Shown here in pieces: positions 30,977 to 45,353 of a stretch of DNA of 64,000 bases; the first letter of the stretch is position 1; every line of letters begins with the position of its first letter. The notes under the pieces were generated by a model. It ran no database searches, was not told where the DNA came from, and saw only the letters and a list, made by a program, of their open reading frames with translations. The stretch comes from Lumnitzera littorea (Eukaryota; Streptophyta; Magnoliopsida; Myrtales; Combretaceae). The position numbers were made by a program, and so were the translations under genes. The stretch lies in NCBI GenBank assembly GCA_024138015.1, contig JAMXBB010000003.1:74222372-74286371 (forward strand). The letters run 5' to 3'.

Positions 30977-33900
30977 ATAGATGGAGAGAATTCCACCAAC
31001 TTTTTTATAGTGAATGATTTGAGAAGAAAGGTCCATAGAGTTTTGTACACTTGACATCATATGATTACATTAGTTTAATAATAGTCAGATTGTTTGAGTT
31101 ACTAAGCAGGTAGAAATTCCAAGCTTTATTAGTACATATAAGCATGTGATCACTTGTGATGTGCATCAATGGAGATGGCCCATATGCTGTTGGGTAAACC
31201 TTGGTAGCTTGATTAAAGAGCTATTTATAATGTTTTTAATAATACTCATACTTATAGTAAAGATGGCTAGAGAACTTTACCAAAAGAAATTAAGTGTTAT
31301 TTAATAAAGCAAAAGGGGAAGCAAAATATGTTCTTTGGCAAAAGAAGAGCATAAGGATTGTTTAGTTTTGAGTTCTAAGCTAAGAAATGAATAGATTTAA
31401 GGACAAATCTTTGCTGATCAAGGGCTAGTGATGGAGAATCTAAGCTTAGGACAACATGCAAAGGTATGAATCACGACTAGGTTGTCCTAAGATAAGCTCA
31501 AGGGGTTATAACACCAATGAAGAGACCTAGAGTCAAATAGGTCAACCAAAATGTAATTTGGCAACTTAAAGTAAGCTAGAGGCAATTTGATTGATTAAAA
31601 GGTTGCTAAGTCAACTAAGGAGGCCACTTAATTGTTAAGCCTTAAATGAACAACCTAGGTTAATTTATTTGAGGGATTTGGTTAACCAAACCAAGCACTA
31701 GAATGACCATCTCTATGCTAGGTCAACTAGTTTTGCATTTTATCATTTTTAGACGTTCTTTTTGCTATTTTTCATTACATAAATAATCAGATATGTACTT
31801 TATTATTTCTTTTTTAGATAGCTTTAGTTCATTTCCATTAGCCTATGTAGAGGCTTTATTTTGTAATAAATTAGATATCTATGAAATCAGACTTTTATCA
31901 TATTGATTATTGATTAAGTTTATAATATAATTTGATTCTTATCAATTTCGTAGTTAGATCATAGTAAACACATAGATTAAGGGAATGCCATGCATAATAT
32001 TGGTCTTTTTTTTAATCATAATATTTTTAATGATTGTTCATCATATTCATCTTAGGAATTAATTTAACCATTTTATTTTATTAATTGGTGTGCCATATTT
32101 AATTAGCAAAATGTCCATATTCTTTTGTTTTTTTTTTCCTGTTATATAAACACAAAACCCTAACAATCCCTTTTTGTTACTAAAACCTATGGTCAAATTG
32201 CAATTGTATCTCTAGTGTCATTTATAATTGATAAAGAGTTTAGTGATTCTCGATTTAACTCACACAAGAGGCTATTTAGGAATTCAAAGAAGGGTTGTAA
32301 AAAAAAAGGGGTCAAGAGTCAACTAATTTATGGTTTTAGCATCTCTATGCTTATGTGTGTGTGTAGTTGCACCTCCCTCCTACATTAGAGTTCTATGCAT
32401 GATTTTTCTTGAAAATTAAAGGTAGGAAATGGTCATTTCCCTTTGCACTTTTTTTATTTTAATTTTTATGTCTTGTAACTTGTAAATGTTTTGTAGTATT
32501 AGTGAATAACAAATGGATAAAGAGACATCGATGGTCTGTGACTAATGAGTATTAATGTGAAGGATGCCCAAATGAAAGATTTATTATCTTGCCATGTGTT
32601 AAGGCTAATATTTGCGTAAAGCCCTAATCTATAGATTTATTTCAAAACCAGGTTTTAATATGTTGTTAGGATTCAATTTCATGAAACTTAAGTTAAAAGT
32701 TCTTTATTAGAATTATGTATAATCTTAATCTTTTCTTATTGATTGATTTTAATTAATTTTGATGAAAATAAGAGTTTTTGTAAAATTTGATGATTCTTGG
32801 ATTTATGGAAAAGGGAGAAATATGATCAAAGTGTTGTTTACCATTCTAAGAGTTTTCAATCTACTTTTAGAGTTTGGATGATGGATAAATTGCATTTTAG
32901 GGTAGTTTTGGTGCTAGAGACCTCACCAAGTACCTAATATTGAATCCTTGATGCTTGGAGAGAGTTATTTGAGATGTGGTTGTAGAGTAGGCTGACTATG
33001 CCATAAATGATTGCCCCTTCCCCACTATAGTTAAACAACCTTCCTTTGCAATCAACAACCTAATACTAGTTTGAAGTCTAGTTGATCACTTTGAGTTGTT
33101 GTCAACTATCTTGATCTCTTCAGTTAATGTTAGGTTCAAAGAAGTTGTTCTTGAGTGTGTTTAGGGTTCTAAAACCTATCTTATGTATTTCTTTTCTAGT
33201 TTTAACTTCTAGATGTATCAAGTCAAGTTTGGATCGAAAAATTCCAAGTAGATGCTATGTCATGTGATGGTTGTACTTATAGGTTTTGAAATAATGTTGT
33301 TGACTACTATATGTTGAGGTTGGTAACCATTCCTAATAAATGAGTCATGGATTGAAACTTGTTGCCTAATAGGGATAGTCATTTAAATGAAGTTGCTTGT
33401 AGTTAGATGCACAAGTCTAGTCACTATTTTAAATAGGTAGGTAATCAATACGACAAAATTGTGGCGACACTTACAGAAAAAGATGACAATAAGATCAGAT
33501 AGTGAGGTAGGACACTAAGTTTGTGGACTTGATTACCAATGACTATTATGGATAGTTTTTGTAGTGTAAAATGAATTCATTTTTCGTTTTTAGATTCTTG
33601 GGATCTAAGACACATCGACTCTTAGACTCTTATTTTTGGCTTGTTATAATGGATTTGTTTGTGTTTGCTAGTGATGTTCCTCGAGCTGAAAACCACCACT
33701 GTACAATCAATTCAATGATTTCATAACCCACTTACGGTCAATAATTGATCTTTTTATAATTTTTATGTTGATTGCAAATTAAATAACAAAGGATATGTAT
33801 GATCTCTCCTAAGATATTACACACCAATTAAATCACACTACACTCACCTCACTTGATATGATGCATGAATAAGATGAATAATTTGTTTGCATAATTCAAG

Positions 33901-34359
33901 ATATTAAATTGATAAGAACAAAATCAAGAGTCAAATCTAAAAAAAGGTGCATATTCTCCCAGATAATAATATCATTAAGGTCTAACAATAGCATATATAC
34001 AAAAATTATATAATGGAATACTTGTAATTAACTTAAAAAATAATAAAGAAAGTTGTCATTAAGAACACAACTCGAACATAGTTGTGTTTCAACCCATATA
34101 ACTCTCTACCAAATTGATCTTTCCATGAACATTGTCACATTACACCCATGTAGCCAATGCACCCTCAATACATTAATATTGTTGAGGCATATATCTCTTG
34201 ATAGTTGTTTTCTACAAACTCCTATCCATGTAGAGGAATATGATCTAGTACATAGGCTTGTTCTACACCGTCTATCACACAATGAACTTCAGATTCTCCT
34301 TGTGATCCTTTGGCTTGACTAGAACCTACTCCAACTTTATCTAAGTCTTCTTTGCTAGC
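30977..34359. other. AT-rich stretch, no gene recognised
   Basis: No ORF of interest. The part 31430-32345 has LTR-like features (TGTTATATAAACAC near 32139, poly-T tracts, text like TAGCCTATGTAGAGGCTTTA) and may be a decayed Ty1/copia-type LTR, but no pair or target duplication was found. Confidence 0.4.
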
Positions 34360-34503
34360 TTAAATGCCTATCTGGTCATCAAAAACTCTAAAGTGAACTC
34401 CAAAATCCTCAACAAATGCCTTCTCATCATCGCCTTTTAACTCTTCCTTAATAACTTGTTGCATTAAATTTTGCAATCCTTTAGCTCTAAATCTTGTAAT
34501 TGG
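34360..34503 (-). pseudogene. Small retroelement-like coding fragment
   Basis: On the reverse strand 47 codons are open and end in a stop: PITRFRAKGLQNLMQQVI, then KEELKGDDEKAFVEDFGVHF, then RVFDDQIGI. A PITRSRAK-like motif occurs in plant Ty3/gypsy polyproteins at the linker after integrase or in gag. The fragment is isolated, so assignment is weak. Confidence 0.4.
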
Positions 34504-37500
34504 CCTATAGGTTCTTGATTTCTTTCAACTACCCCTCGTAAAAATAAGATAACTAATTAGGTGCTTATTGTTTGTGTTTGATGTAGCATTAGTATATATA
34601 TGCATAGGTGTGCATATATATTGCAAATGTATTTGTGCGGTGGCAATATTTCTTTAGGCTGCTTCGTAGCTAGCTCATGTGGATTTCTTTATTCTTTCCT
34701 TTTTATTTAATAAAAAAAAAATTCAAGTATATTAAGTATAGGAAAAAATAGGAATCTATGTCACGTATAGGGACACAAGGCGAGTTGATGTACTCTTAAA
34801 TCCGGAGAATGACATTTCCATTGAATACTAAAGTGTCTTCCGTGCACTTGTAAATAAAAACCTTTTCTATGTATAAAATGCACACCTCTACATTTACATT
34901 TCAATTTATGGATGTCCACTAACTACTGTATGATGTTTTCCCAATATTAAACTACGAAATTCTGCGTCTTGCAAAGTTCTATAGCTTTCAGAAACTAGCC
35001 AATTTTGTTTCATCTAAATCTATAGACAAAAAAGTGGCTATCAACTTGTATTAAATATGAAGCTTTCATTTTTAGTGTTCTAGTGAATATGTTTCTGGTT
35101 GGCTCCTTATGTCTAATGAGGAGAGAAAGACAGAACAGTCGCGTTCGACGTCCTAGGTACCTCTGAAAGCATTTTGACTCCACGCTAAAAGAACAAAGGA
35201 ATACTGTAATGTCACAAGAATGCAGCATGTATAAGCTGGATACCACTGATATGCTATAATGAATGTGATATTCCTCCATCAAATTTTTATGACAACAAGG
35301 CGAAAATTGCACTTATTAAACCGTGATAGTGGGCCTACCAACGTTAATAAACACCTTGACTTCTGAATTGACTAAAGTAAGTGCATGGTCATGTTTGCTC
35401 ATAAACTACTTTTATGATTTGCTCCAAAAAAACTAAAAATAAAAACTACTTTTATGATTATTGAAATTCAGTTTTATCATAACTTGAGCTTACACTATTT
35501 GTATCACCTATGTCGAGGAATTTGAAGTTTCTAACTATTTAATTCAATAAATTCATCAGCTTGATTATGTCTGAGGTACAAGCTTAAACTCATATCGAGT
35601 TTGATTAAGTAGACATAATTTGAATATAAATTTATATGGAAATACAGAGTTATCAGGCCTAGGAGATATATTTTCATTCACGGGAAATATCTTTTGGACA
35701 ATTGTCAACTGTTAGCTATAACCAAAAACTCGTTATTGTGAAGTATTATTTCTGTAATTTCTATATGCAGTTACTATTGGCTTTTAGTGTGGTAAGGGAA
35801 GATGGAAGATAGATATGACAAATGGTGGATTCATAATGAATTTCCAACGTATGAAAAAATTTTCCTTTTCCACTTTTGTACCTTTTTCTGTAATTGTTAT
35901 CTACCACCACAATGGTGAGTTTACTACCATAAAAGGATCAGGGAAGTGGGAGGAGGGCTTGGCCCAGGAAAAAATTTATGTAAGCTTTCATTAACGAGTA
36001 TCCAAAAAAATTATTCAACTTTCGCATTAAGAAAATGTGATTTTTGAAAACTAGATCATACGTCTTGTAAACAAAATAGGTGCACCCGAACGGTTATTAT
36101 AAAAGGAACAAAAAGAATTCAATAAGTATTATACATCAGATGTTATATATATGAAATATATAAATATTAATAAAATATTGATATGAATTATAATAAAAAA
36201 AATAATTATCTAATAAATTATTACGTGCAATTTATATATATTATATATAGCAACATTTTATTGACCCTTTACGACATCCCACCATTCTTACATTTATAAA
36301 TCAGCTAAGCATTTATCTTTTACCTTTCACATATGTGGATTACTTTGTTGTATGACTTGCATTATCTTTTACATTTTCGATAAATCCAATATTAGCAAAT
36401 ATAAAAAGTGATTTTTTCTTTTTTGTTTTTTTTTTTTTCTGGAACACTACGTAAGATGTCATTGAATGACCGTACGTGCAGAGTTATTCCCATAGGTGTC
36501 GTTGTTACAGTAGGAGACATTTGTTTGCTTTCTTATATTCATTGACATTCAATAATATTGCATGTTTATTTTATATTGCCAACAAATAAATGCCTCCATA
36601 AAATTAAATTACTGATTGAATTTTAACAAGTGATATAATTGTAAGAAGTTGTTTGTTATCTAAGCCAAATAAAAGGTAAATATAATGATAGGGTCATTTA
36701 TGCATTCCTATTGCTACTTCTGCCTCTCATCACTACTTAATGGCAACGGCAACTAATTTATATAACCTCCTAACTAAAATGATTACTATAGTAATATATT
36801 TGACAATTATAAAATTTTGGAATAATAATGCTAAAGATGTAGTAAACGCTTACATGAAAATCGGCCTAATTTTGTACGGTAAAGTGCGTGGGTTGAGTTT
36901 CTTTTTCCCACCATTTTTCAACACTGCAAAAACCTAGCTTCAAGTGAATGGGATTGGTCTGTGGGTATGTTTGTTTGGTTCAATGTTGTGATACATGTAT
37001 ATATACACACATACATATTCGAGAAAAATTTTTTTTTATGCATGTGTAGTTTAAGACATGATTTTGGGTGCACGCATGTGACATTCTTGGTTTCCTCATG
37101 CTAAATTCTCAATTTTTTTCGTGTGACATTTATAATATTTTTTTATAATAGATGAAATTTCCTATATATACAAAAAATATTGTATGTACTGTTTTTATTC
37201 ATATGGATCTAAGATTAACTTTGAAGTTTTTACTTTTTAGCCAACTATAGAAAAACTTGGGTGAGAGGGATATGAATCTAGTCCATCTTATCTAAAGACT
37301 TGTATTTATATTATTTGATTACAGTAGCTTTGGTAATTGACTTTGAATTTCTAAGAATTATTCATCAATTTTACAATTTTGTCACTTTCATGTGATTTGG
37401 GAAATTTTATATGACTTTCATAAAAAGTTGGTGCATATTTTCTATTTTCAAAATATTTGAAATTCTTTTTAATTTTTGAAACTTCTAAATACATCTTATA

Positions 37501-40017
37501 ATTTTTTGGTGATTTGTCTATAAAAGTTGTGCATTTTCATGAAGCTTTAGATTTTATTGCTAAAAAAACTATTTAGAATTATGAAATATAAATAAAAATT
37601 CTAGAAACTTGAAGAATAATGCAACTTTTGATAATTCTCCTACTTTTTCAAAATTACCGAACTAATAATTAGTTCTATATTTTTCTATGACTTACCGAAC
37701 ATTTTTGAGTTTTGCTAATGAGTTTTTATTAAACAATACAGAAAATTAAGTAAATAATTCAAAAGTATAAATCAATATAAGGTAATAACGTGTGATATTT
37801 CTTTTCATTTTTCTTATTTTAGTGTGTTTCTCAATTTCTTGAAAATTTTAATTTATTCTCGACTTAGGATATTTTGAAAAATTATGATTCTTACTTAAAA
37901 ATTATAGAAAATTATTAGAAATACATGCAAACATGAATATTTATAAAATAGCAACATGCTAATAACTTTCATAATTTTATTGTAACTGTTTTTGCAAAGT
38001 TTGAATTTTTTTTTTTCATGTGGTTTATTCAATTGGGGGTAATCTCATAAATTTTGAAAATTGTAACTACGTTATTTTCTTATTTATTAAATTTTTATAT
38101 TAATTTTACTGTATATTTTTTAATTTCTTGTTATTTTTCCAAAATAATGATATAGTCAAATATTAGCTATAAATTACGCTAGTTGGAATTTTAAATGCAT
38201 CAAGAAGATGAAGTATATTTATCTTGGCGGAGTCGATTTGAGCGATTTTGTGCAACACACGGGTGCCCATCCCTTTATGCATCATCATTGTTTTCTATTT
38301 GAAAAATATTAACCTAACTGATGCTGGAAACTTTAATATTATTGTTAGGATTGATATGATTATTAAGTTATACTAACTATGACGATAATGGTACGAAATG
38401 GATAGATAAAGTGAGTTTATGGGGAAATTGTTCGCTGGGATCGAGGATGGATTGGGGCCTTACATTGATGGATATGATTTAGGGCTAATTATCATAATGG
38501 TCATGATGATTGTTTAAGCTGGTGGCCATGACGGAGATGATGTTGTTGACCGTCAACCAGGTTGACGTTGAGTAGCTTGAATGTGGAGCTAAAGACGGTG
38601 CGGACTTTACAGAGGTGAGATCTCATCATGGTTTGTTTACCGCAACACAAACAATTGGCCCTGGCTCCATCTATAAAGCAACCGTAGAAAGAAGTTGCTA
38701 GAGGCTAACTGTTCACCTCCTGAAAACGGAGTTCATGAAGCACATGACAGTAGAGTAGAATGCATCACTGCCAATTCACAAATCAAACATGGTTTGGCAT
38801 GACACACAATTGCCACATGAGAAGCGGGAGATGGCAATTAGAAAACAAGTCACGGTGTGTTTCCTGGTTTAGTTGTGCTTAAAACGTAAATTTGTCTAAA
38901 ATTTGATATAATCTAATGTTAAGTTATGTTACATAAAAGCAAAAAGTTCAAGCCTCCATGGTTTGGGAAGCCAAGACTAGTGGGATGCACTTAACCTTGC
39001 AGCATCAAAAGTGTACATTGCTATGCAATGTGGCTATAGGCGATATTACGTTGAAAAAGGTGGGGGAGAGGTAAATTGCAGTTCTATGCCACCTATCTTA
39101 CGACATTGATCACATAATTGGGTACATCAGTTGGGTGACTTCTTTATCACATTGGCTAAAATGTTTAGGTAACAAAAATACTATATATATTACTAAAATT
39201 ATTTTGTATATACTTTTCTATTCTAGAGACATTGTGACGAAACTTATGTTGGATTTATTATTCTGGCAGTCGAGATTATGAGAAGACCATCTAGAGCAGT
39301 TACAACGTCAACCAATGCACAAAAACCAAAAAAAAAAGAAAGAAAAAGAAAGAGAGATCAACAGGTGCAGAAGATCGATAGGGTGGTTAACATACAAGAA
39401 GAGGTGGTGGATCACCTAGGTGGTCAACTAAGTTAGAGGAGGTTGTGGACTAACCTAAACAATTAGTAGGATCATGGGTGTTGTTGATGGAGATGTCCAT
39501 TTAGTGCATTTTTTTGTTAGTTTCATATTTTTTTTTATGTTATTCTAATTAGTTTTTTGTTTTGTACATGTGTCATTTTGTTTAGCCTTTAAATAGGGAA
39601 CATATGGAATAAACTAGAATTTCATAGGACATTTTATGAATTCTCATTTTTAGACTTTCTCTTTCAATATCTTAGTTCTTATCAATCATAGTTAAGATTA
39701 CGGGAATCAACCTTGTCATTTAGATTTTACATGCCATATTAGTGTCTATCTAGTGGTATTTCCTAAGATCCATGTGTTATATTAGATTCCTTTAACAACT
39801 TGATTATTTTCTATGTTTGTGTCTTATATCAATCCAAGGAATTAATTAAGCATATTTCTATTCCTAAATTGGTACACTATTTCCAATATATGATTTGTCC
39901 ATAATTATATTGAAAATTCACAAAAATTTGCTTCTTTTATTATATTTAACAATTTTTTTGCTAATTATTATATTTATCAATTTCATACCTTGTATACGAA
40001 TCCAAAATTACATCTTA
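34504..40017. other. AT-rich stretch with no recognised gene
   Basis: Mostly non-coding in character. ORFs at 35010-35312 (reverse, 100 codons) and 36740-36937 (65 codons) have no recognisable motif. A short island of more balanced composition (38500-38900) contains GGTTGACGTTGAGTAG-like text and may be a decayed gene fragment, but no family could be named. 39480-39960 looks LTR-like (AGCCTTTAAATAGGG) without a partner. Confidence 0.4.
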
Positions 40018-42136
40018 TGTAATACCCCAAATTTAGGGCATTACAAGTTGCCATGTACCTCTAGCCATCTATTGATACGTTAAGTATTAGCTATAATTTA
40101 GTATCTCTAAAAACATAAGTATTAACTACTGTTAGTCATATAAAACTCCATTAATTAAACTTAAATAACCTTCAATAATGGTAAACATAAATCTCATTAA
40201 TGAGTTAAACTAAAAAACACCTCCATTATATCTCTAATAGCATGGTAACATCAACAATTACTAAGTCTAAAGAGAAGTAAATATAATTCACTAGCATTAT
40301 GTTTTATAAGTTTCACTAAAGCTACTGATCCTCTTCATAATAATAATAGTAAGTGTCACTCCTCGAATCTTGGTATTGGAATCCCGATAGTAGTAAGTGT
40401 CACTAAGATCCTTATAAACAACTAGCTCTTCATAAAACTCTGTAGCTAAAAAATAAATAAAGGAATGAGCATCAATGCCTAGTACGTGAGTACTACAAAC
40501 ATATGCATATGCTACGCAATTATACAATTCACATGCATTAAGATGCAACATATATCATAATCAACTACTTATTGATTTCAAATATAAACATATATTTCTA
40601 TTCACAAAAACAACAAAGGAATACTCTTGATTCTAGTCTCAACATACAAATGGGAAGATCACCTTGGCCCCATCAACACTATAAGCATGGGTTCGCCACT
40701 CGGCCCCATCACCATCTTAACATTACTCTCTCTACCGGTAGGGGTTCACCATCTATAGTCCTTGCACTTTCCTAATCCTCACCAAATCTACCAACTAGGG
40801 TTCACCATCTACGATCCTTGTACCTCCTTATCACTCATATCTACTAGTAATGGTTCACCATCCATAATCTCTATGGTTACTTAGTTGTTACAATTTTACT
40901 GCCTTTGTCCTATAACCCTAAGTCTATCCCTAATCACGTCAAGGAGAAACTCCACTAAAGACAATGCTACTCAAAGATCATAAGGATACCCTTTAGGAAA
41001 CCATCATTAGATCGAGCCATGTACATAAGCAGTAAATACATTATTGATAGCTGGATATTTGTTAAGTTCATTTACATAACTAATCCTATCAAGCACAACC
41101 AACAAACATGGCAAACACGTACTTGAAGCCTGAGCAAAAGATCTCTTTAGCTCATAACTTGTTTTAATGCCTGAAACGCAATGGAAACATATTTTTTAAT
41201 GCCTACACAATTTGTCTTTCTAGTTCTCTCTTAATAGTACTTAGCTTAAGCTTTGATAATAACTTATTCTAGAGTTTAATACTTGATTTAAAGTCTTAAA
41301 AGTGTTTAAAAGAGGTTCAAATAGGATTTAAAACCAAGAGAACATGAAAAACAAAGGAGCACATATAGGTACAGTAATAGGGTAAGGGTTCACGGCCATG
41401 TTTCTTAAATGTGTTTCTCTTTTTAACTTCACACCAAGACTATGCCCAAGGATTATGGTTGTGGTCTTACGACATGCTCCTCTTGTTCTCAAATTTTTCC
41501 ACTTCATGCTCAAATCTTGAAAATTTATGATAGGACCATGGGTATGAATTACAATTGTGGTCTTTGTCCGTAGTTCTACCCTTTGATAAGTACATCAAAA
41601 TCTATGGTTTTTCTCTTTCAAAACCTCTTTAATTCAATCTTAAATCAATCTATCGCCATAAAACTTAACTTGCCATAATCTTTTGTTGACTTTCTTCTAC
41701 AAAACATTCAATTACAAATCAAAATCAACATCAATAACTATAAATATTGAATTCTCCATAAGAGAATCTCTTATCTCAGTACTCTTAGGGTTTGAAAGGA
41801 GCAATCTCTCTCATAATTTGATCTTTCCACTCAAATCCTTAAACCTTGTAAAGAAAACATTGAGAATAGATCTTAAATTTCGAAATCACTTATTAGTGTC
41901 AAAGGATTTAATTACTCTTTTTCGGTTTCACTAACACTTGCTCACTCTGTAAAGGTTCCTATGAGAAAAATAGGATGAGTAATTCAGTAGATTATCAAAA
42001 TGAGGGTTAGGTTTTTCTTTACCCTTTTTATAGCCCTTTAGTTATTACCAAAATACCCTCTCATTAAACTTATAATTACTTTGCAATACTCGACCTTATA
42101 TTTTATTATTTTATTTTAATTTTTATGGGTTTTGCA
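40018..42136 (-). repeat. 3' LTR of chromovirus F
   Basis: 2,119 bp on the reverse strand. It begins TGCAAAACCC at 42136, just after a purine tract (AAAGGGCAAAGAA), and ends GGGGTATTACA at 40018. The ends resemble TGTAACACCC...TTACA of Tekay-type chromoviruses. A TATA box TATAAAAAG lies at 42032-42024. ORFs within it are not credible genes. Confidence 0.7.
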
Positions 42137-42149
42137 TTCTTTGCCCTTT
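42137..42149 (-). other. Polypurine tract of element F
   Basis: On the reverse strand AAAGGGCAAAGAA, overlapping the end of pol and directly preceding the LTR. Confidence 0.6.
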
Positions 42150-43803
42150 TAAAGAACTTTCTTTCTCAAAAGTTTACCTAGCATACTAAAGAGCTTTGGA
42201 TATTTCTTCCTCATATCCTCTTTTAGTTCTCATGTAGCTTCTCATTCAGTATGGTTGCTTCATTGGACTTTGACACAAGGTATTACTCTTTTTCTCAGCT
42301 TATGTACCTTTGAGTATACTATTCTTATGAGTCATTCTAATGTCAACATGTTAGGCTATAAGTTTAAGGACTCCAACTCAACTACTTGTATCTATGGTTG
42401 ATTAAACTCTTGATTTGATTCTTTTATGAACTTTCTCAACATGGAAACATGAAAAACTTCATATAGTCTTGCTAATTAAGGTAGTAACTCTAATATATAT
42501 GTAGTTTCTACAATTTTTTCTACTATATTGTACGACCCAATATGTCTTAGATTTAACTTCCCCCTTAAGTCGGACTTGATTATTTCCCTTGTGGGTGAAA
42601 TCCTTAGAAACACTAGATCACCAACTTAGAATTCCAATGGTTGTTGCCTTCTCTAATCCACATAACTCTTTTGATGGGCCTGAGTAGTTAGCAACCCCTT
42701 CTTAATCAATTTTACTTTATCTACAACATTATGCACCAATTATGGCCCCAAAATTTGCCTTTTGCCTACTTCATCCTAGTGTAGGGGTGACCTACACTTT
42801 CTTCTATACAATGCCTAAGACACCATTTGAATTGATGCCTGATAGCTTTTATTGTATGCAAATCTAGCTAAGGATAAATACTCATCCCAATACTCACCAA
42901 AGTTTAATGCATAAGCTCATAGCATATCTTCAAGTATTTAGATGGTTTTTGTAGACTGTCTATTTGTTTGGGGGTGAAAGGCAGCACTGAAACATAATTT
43001 AGCTCCTACAGCTTCATGAAAACTCTTCAAAAATCTTGCTATAAATCTTGTATCCTGATATGAAACTATGGTCAAAGGAACACCATGAAGCTTGACTATC
43101 TCCCTAACATTCAGTTTTGCTAGCTTCTCTAAAGTATAACCTGGATGAATAGGTATAAAATGGGTTGATTTAGTCAATCAATTCACAATTACCCGCATAA
43201 CATCAAACTTAGCCACAGTTCTAGGAAGTGTTATTTGAAAATCCAAGGTACATGTTCCCATTTCTACTATAGTATTAGTAAGGGTTGTAGTGTACCCATT
43301 GGCCTTTAGTACTTAATCTTGACTAGTTGACAAGTTGCAAACTTAAATACATAATTTGCAATCTCTCTCTTCATATTGTTCCACCACTAGTACTCTTTTA
43401 AATCCTTGTACATTTTTGTGTTACTTGGGTATATGGTATACCTTGAGTAGCGAGCCTCTCTTAACAACTCAATTTTTAATTCTAATTTAGCCAATACATG
43501 TAGCCTCCTTCCAAATCTTAGAAATCCTACAAGGTCCACATTAAATTTAGTTGCTATGCCTTGGTTTATTTTGTTTTTAATTTCTTGTATGCCCACATCT
43601 TATTATGCCATTTTGATTCTATCTATTAAGGTAGGTTGAAGGCACGGTATGGCTAGGCGTGCTCTTACCTCTTTAGTGACAATCTCCATATCCAATCTTT
43701 ACATATCCACAACTAATTGTCTATGCTTTGTTATTAGAGTTGCCAAGTTACCCTGTTTCTTCCTGCTTAGGGCATCAACTACTACATTAGCCCTTCTTAA
43801 ACA
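42149..43803 (-). pseudogene. Integrase and chromodomain remnant of chromovirus F
   Basis: On the reverse strand the order is: end of RNase H (ANVVVDALSRKKQ), INT leader with FGRRLHVLAKLELKIELL and YPSNTKMYKDLKEY, then the core MTKSTHFIPIHPGYTLEKLA, VREIVKLHGVPLTIVSYQD (second catalytic D) and FHPQTNRQSTKTI. There the third acidic residue (normally QSERTI) is T. The GPY-like region has IIKSDLRGKLNLRHIGSYNI and FHVSMLRKF. A chromodomain-like tail follows (RIVYSKVHKLRKRVIPCVKV, then WELKEDMRKKYP) before the stop at 42149. The chromodomain would direct insertion to modified chromatin. Stops are scattered throughout. Confidence 0.85.
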
Positions 43804-45353
43804 GTATTTGTTGACACCTATTTTCGGTTGGACTAAGGCCCATGTCATAGGAAGGCCCATAACAGCTTAAGGGAGAGCACATAGGTGAGTTCCCTACTCC
43901 CTTGAAGTACCGCGATCTACTAAGGCTACTCTGTGTGAGCATTCGCACAACTGCCCATACATGCTCATCATTAAGTGCCGAGCCATTTGTGCTAAGCTTG
44001 GGCACAACAATTAGGGGCATTCTAGTGAGTTCCCTCTAAGCTTGTTTCATCCTCAAACGAACACCTGCTTTCTCCTTAAGTCTCCTTGCTCTTCATTTGT
44101 GATGTGCCTAAGAGTTCAATTATCACTAGGTTTTACCATAGAAAATTAAATGGGTCCTTTGAAATATCAAAGAAAAGGAGATGAAATAGGGTTTAGTGAA
44201 TTCGTGAGCTTCCTATGTAGACATGACGCATTAAATGAACACTACACGACATAATCTCTATTTTGATATTATGTATAAAGTAGAAATTAGGGTTGTTCGC
44301 TACAATCCTTGCTAAATGGATTGATAAGAGCGGGAAAGGAGAGCATTCACAGAGAAATACTCAAAGGGTTTTTCATTGAAATGTCATAAGTATGATAAGT
44401 CCTTAAAACCCTACAAGCATAAATTATTTATACATAATGGTAACTTTGTAAATAAAATAAATTAAAGGATGCCCTAGTGGTAGTCTAGTGAATACAAAAT
44501 AAAATATAAAGGTTATCTAGTGAAGAAAATATAAGTAAGTAATCCTGAAGTCCCATTGTCCTAGATGAGTAGGCTTGGCCGAGTTGACCTGACTTGATTG
44601 AGCCTACTTGAATTGGCTAAGCTAACTTGGCCTAACTTAGTTAAGCAAACATAACACAACGAAGCAAGGCAGAGTATGATGCATCAGAAGAGAATATCAA
44701 AGTAGAGTGAGTAAACCATTATAATAGGGTAGAACATACAGAGTAGACAATGTGAGAGTTCATGCTTACTTGATTGGTCACCTGGAACCCATTATTTTGT
44801 CTCTAGTGCTAGTACTTGACTAAGGTTCATTAATTACCCTCTAACATCCGAGTTATGGCCAGCATACTTGACAATCCCTAATGATGTCAAACCCAAGGAT
44901 CATAGATGTGGTTGCTAACGTATTCGTGGTTGACTATCTTCTAGAGCCACCTTATCAACCATGCGCCACATGTCTCCGACCCCTACTAGCTTGAGCAAAC
45001 CCCAGACCCTTATGTAGTTAGGTAACTGTACCTCTAGTATACAATAAATAGTGTAAGAGGCCACCAGATATCAGAATAAAGACCTTCTCTAGAATATAGA
45101 AAACCTCTCTACATACTCTCAATAAGCAACCCATAGCTTGGTTTCAGTGCTCACTCACCTTGATCTCTTCTCTCTTTATCTCCTTACCTTCCTTGCTAAC
45201 TTAAGCATTTGAAGGCCTTCATGGATACACCTATAAAGGGCTTTCTTATAAGTCCTTGGGAGTAAGGAGCCCATCAAGCTTACTCTTTACCAATGCCCTT
45301 CTAATTCACTTTGATCTCTCTTTGGAGTTGATCCTTATATGATCAATAGTATT
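43804..45353 (-). mobile_element. Solo LTR inside element F, with GTATT target duplication
   Basis: A 1,540-bp insert (43809-45348) starts TGTTGACACC and ends GATCAATA, flanked by GTATT (43804-43808 and 45349-45353). Removing it brings the RNase H text of F on both sides into register near the ANVVVDAL block. It has no coding content. On the reverse strand its core matches the LTR of element G (CCACTAGGGCATCCTTTA; TTTAGCAAGGATTGTAGC), which gives the orientation. The first base pair after TSD reads TA on that strand, presumably an altered TG. Confidence 0.8.

Noticed and set aside
34053..34322. 89-codon ORF
   Set aside because: No domain, poor codon character and AT-rich surroundings.
35010..35312. 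100-codon reverse ORF
   Set aside because: No recognisable motif; isolated in non-coding-like DNA.
36740..36937. 65-codon ORF
   Set aside because: Short, hydrophobic and motif-free; consistent with chance in AT-rich DNA.
38500..38900. Possible host gene exons in a GC-richer island
   Set aside because: All frames have stops and no protein family could be named.
39480..39960. Possible Ty1/copia solo LTR
   Set aside because: LTR-like composition and a TATA-like site, but no matching ends or target duplication found.
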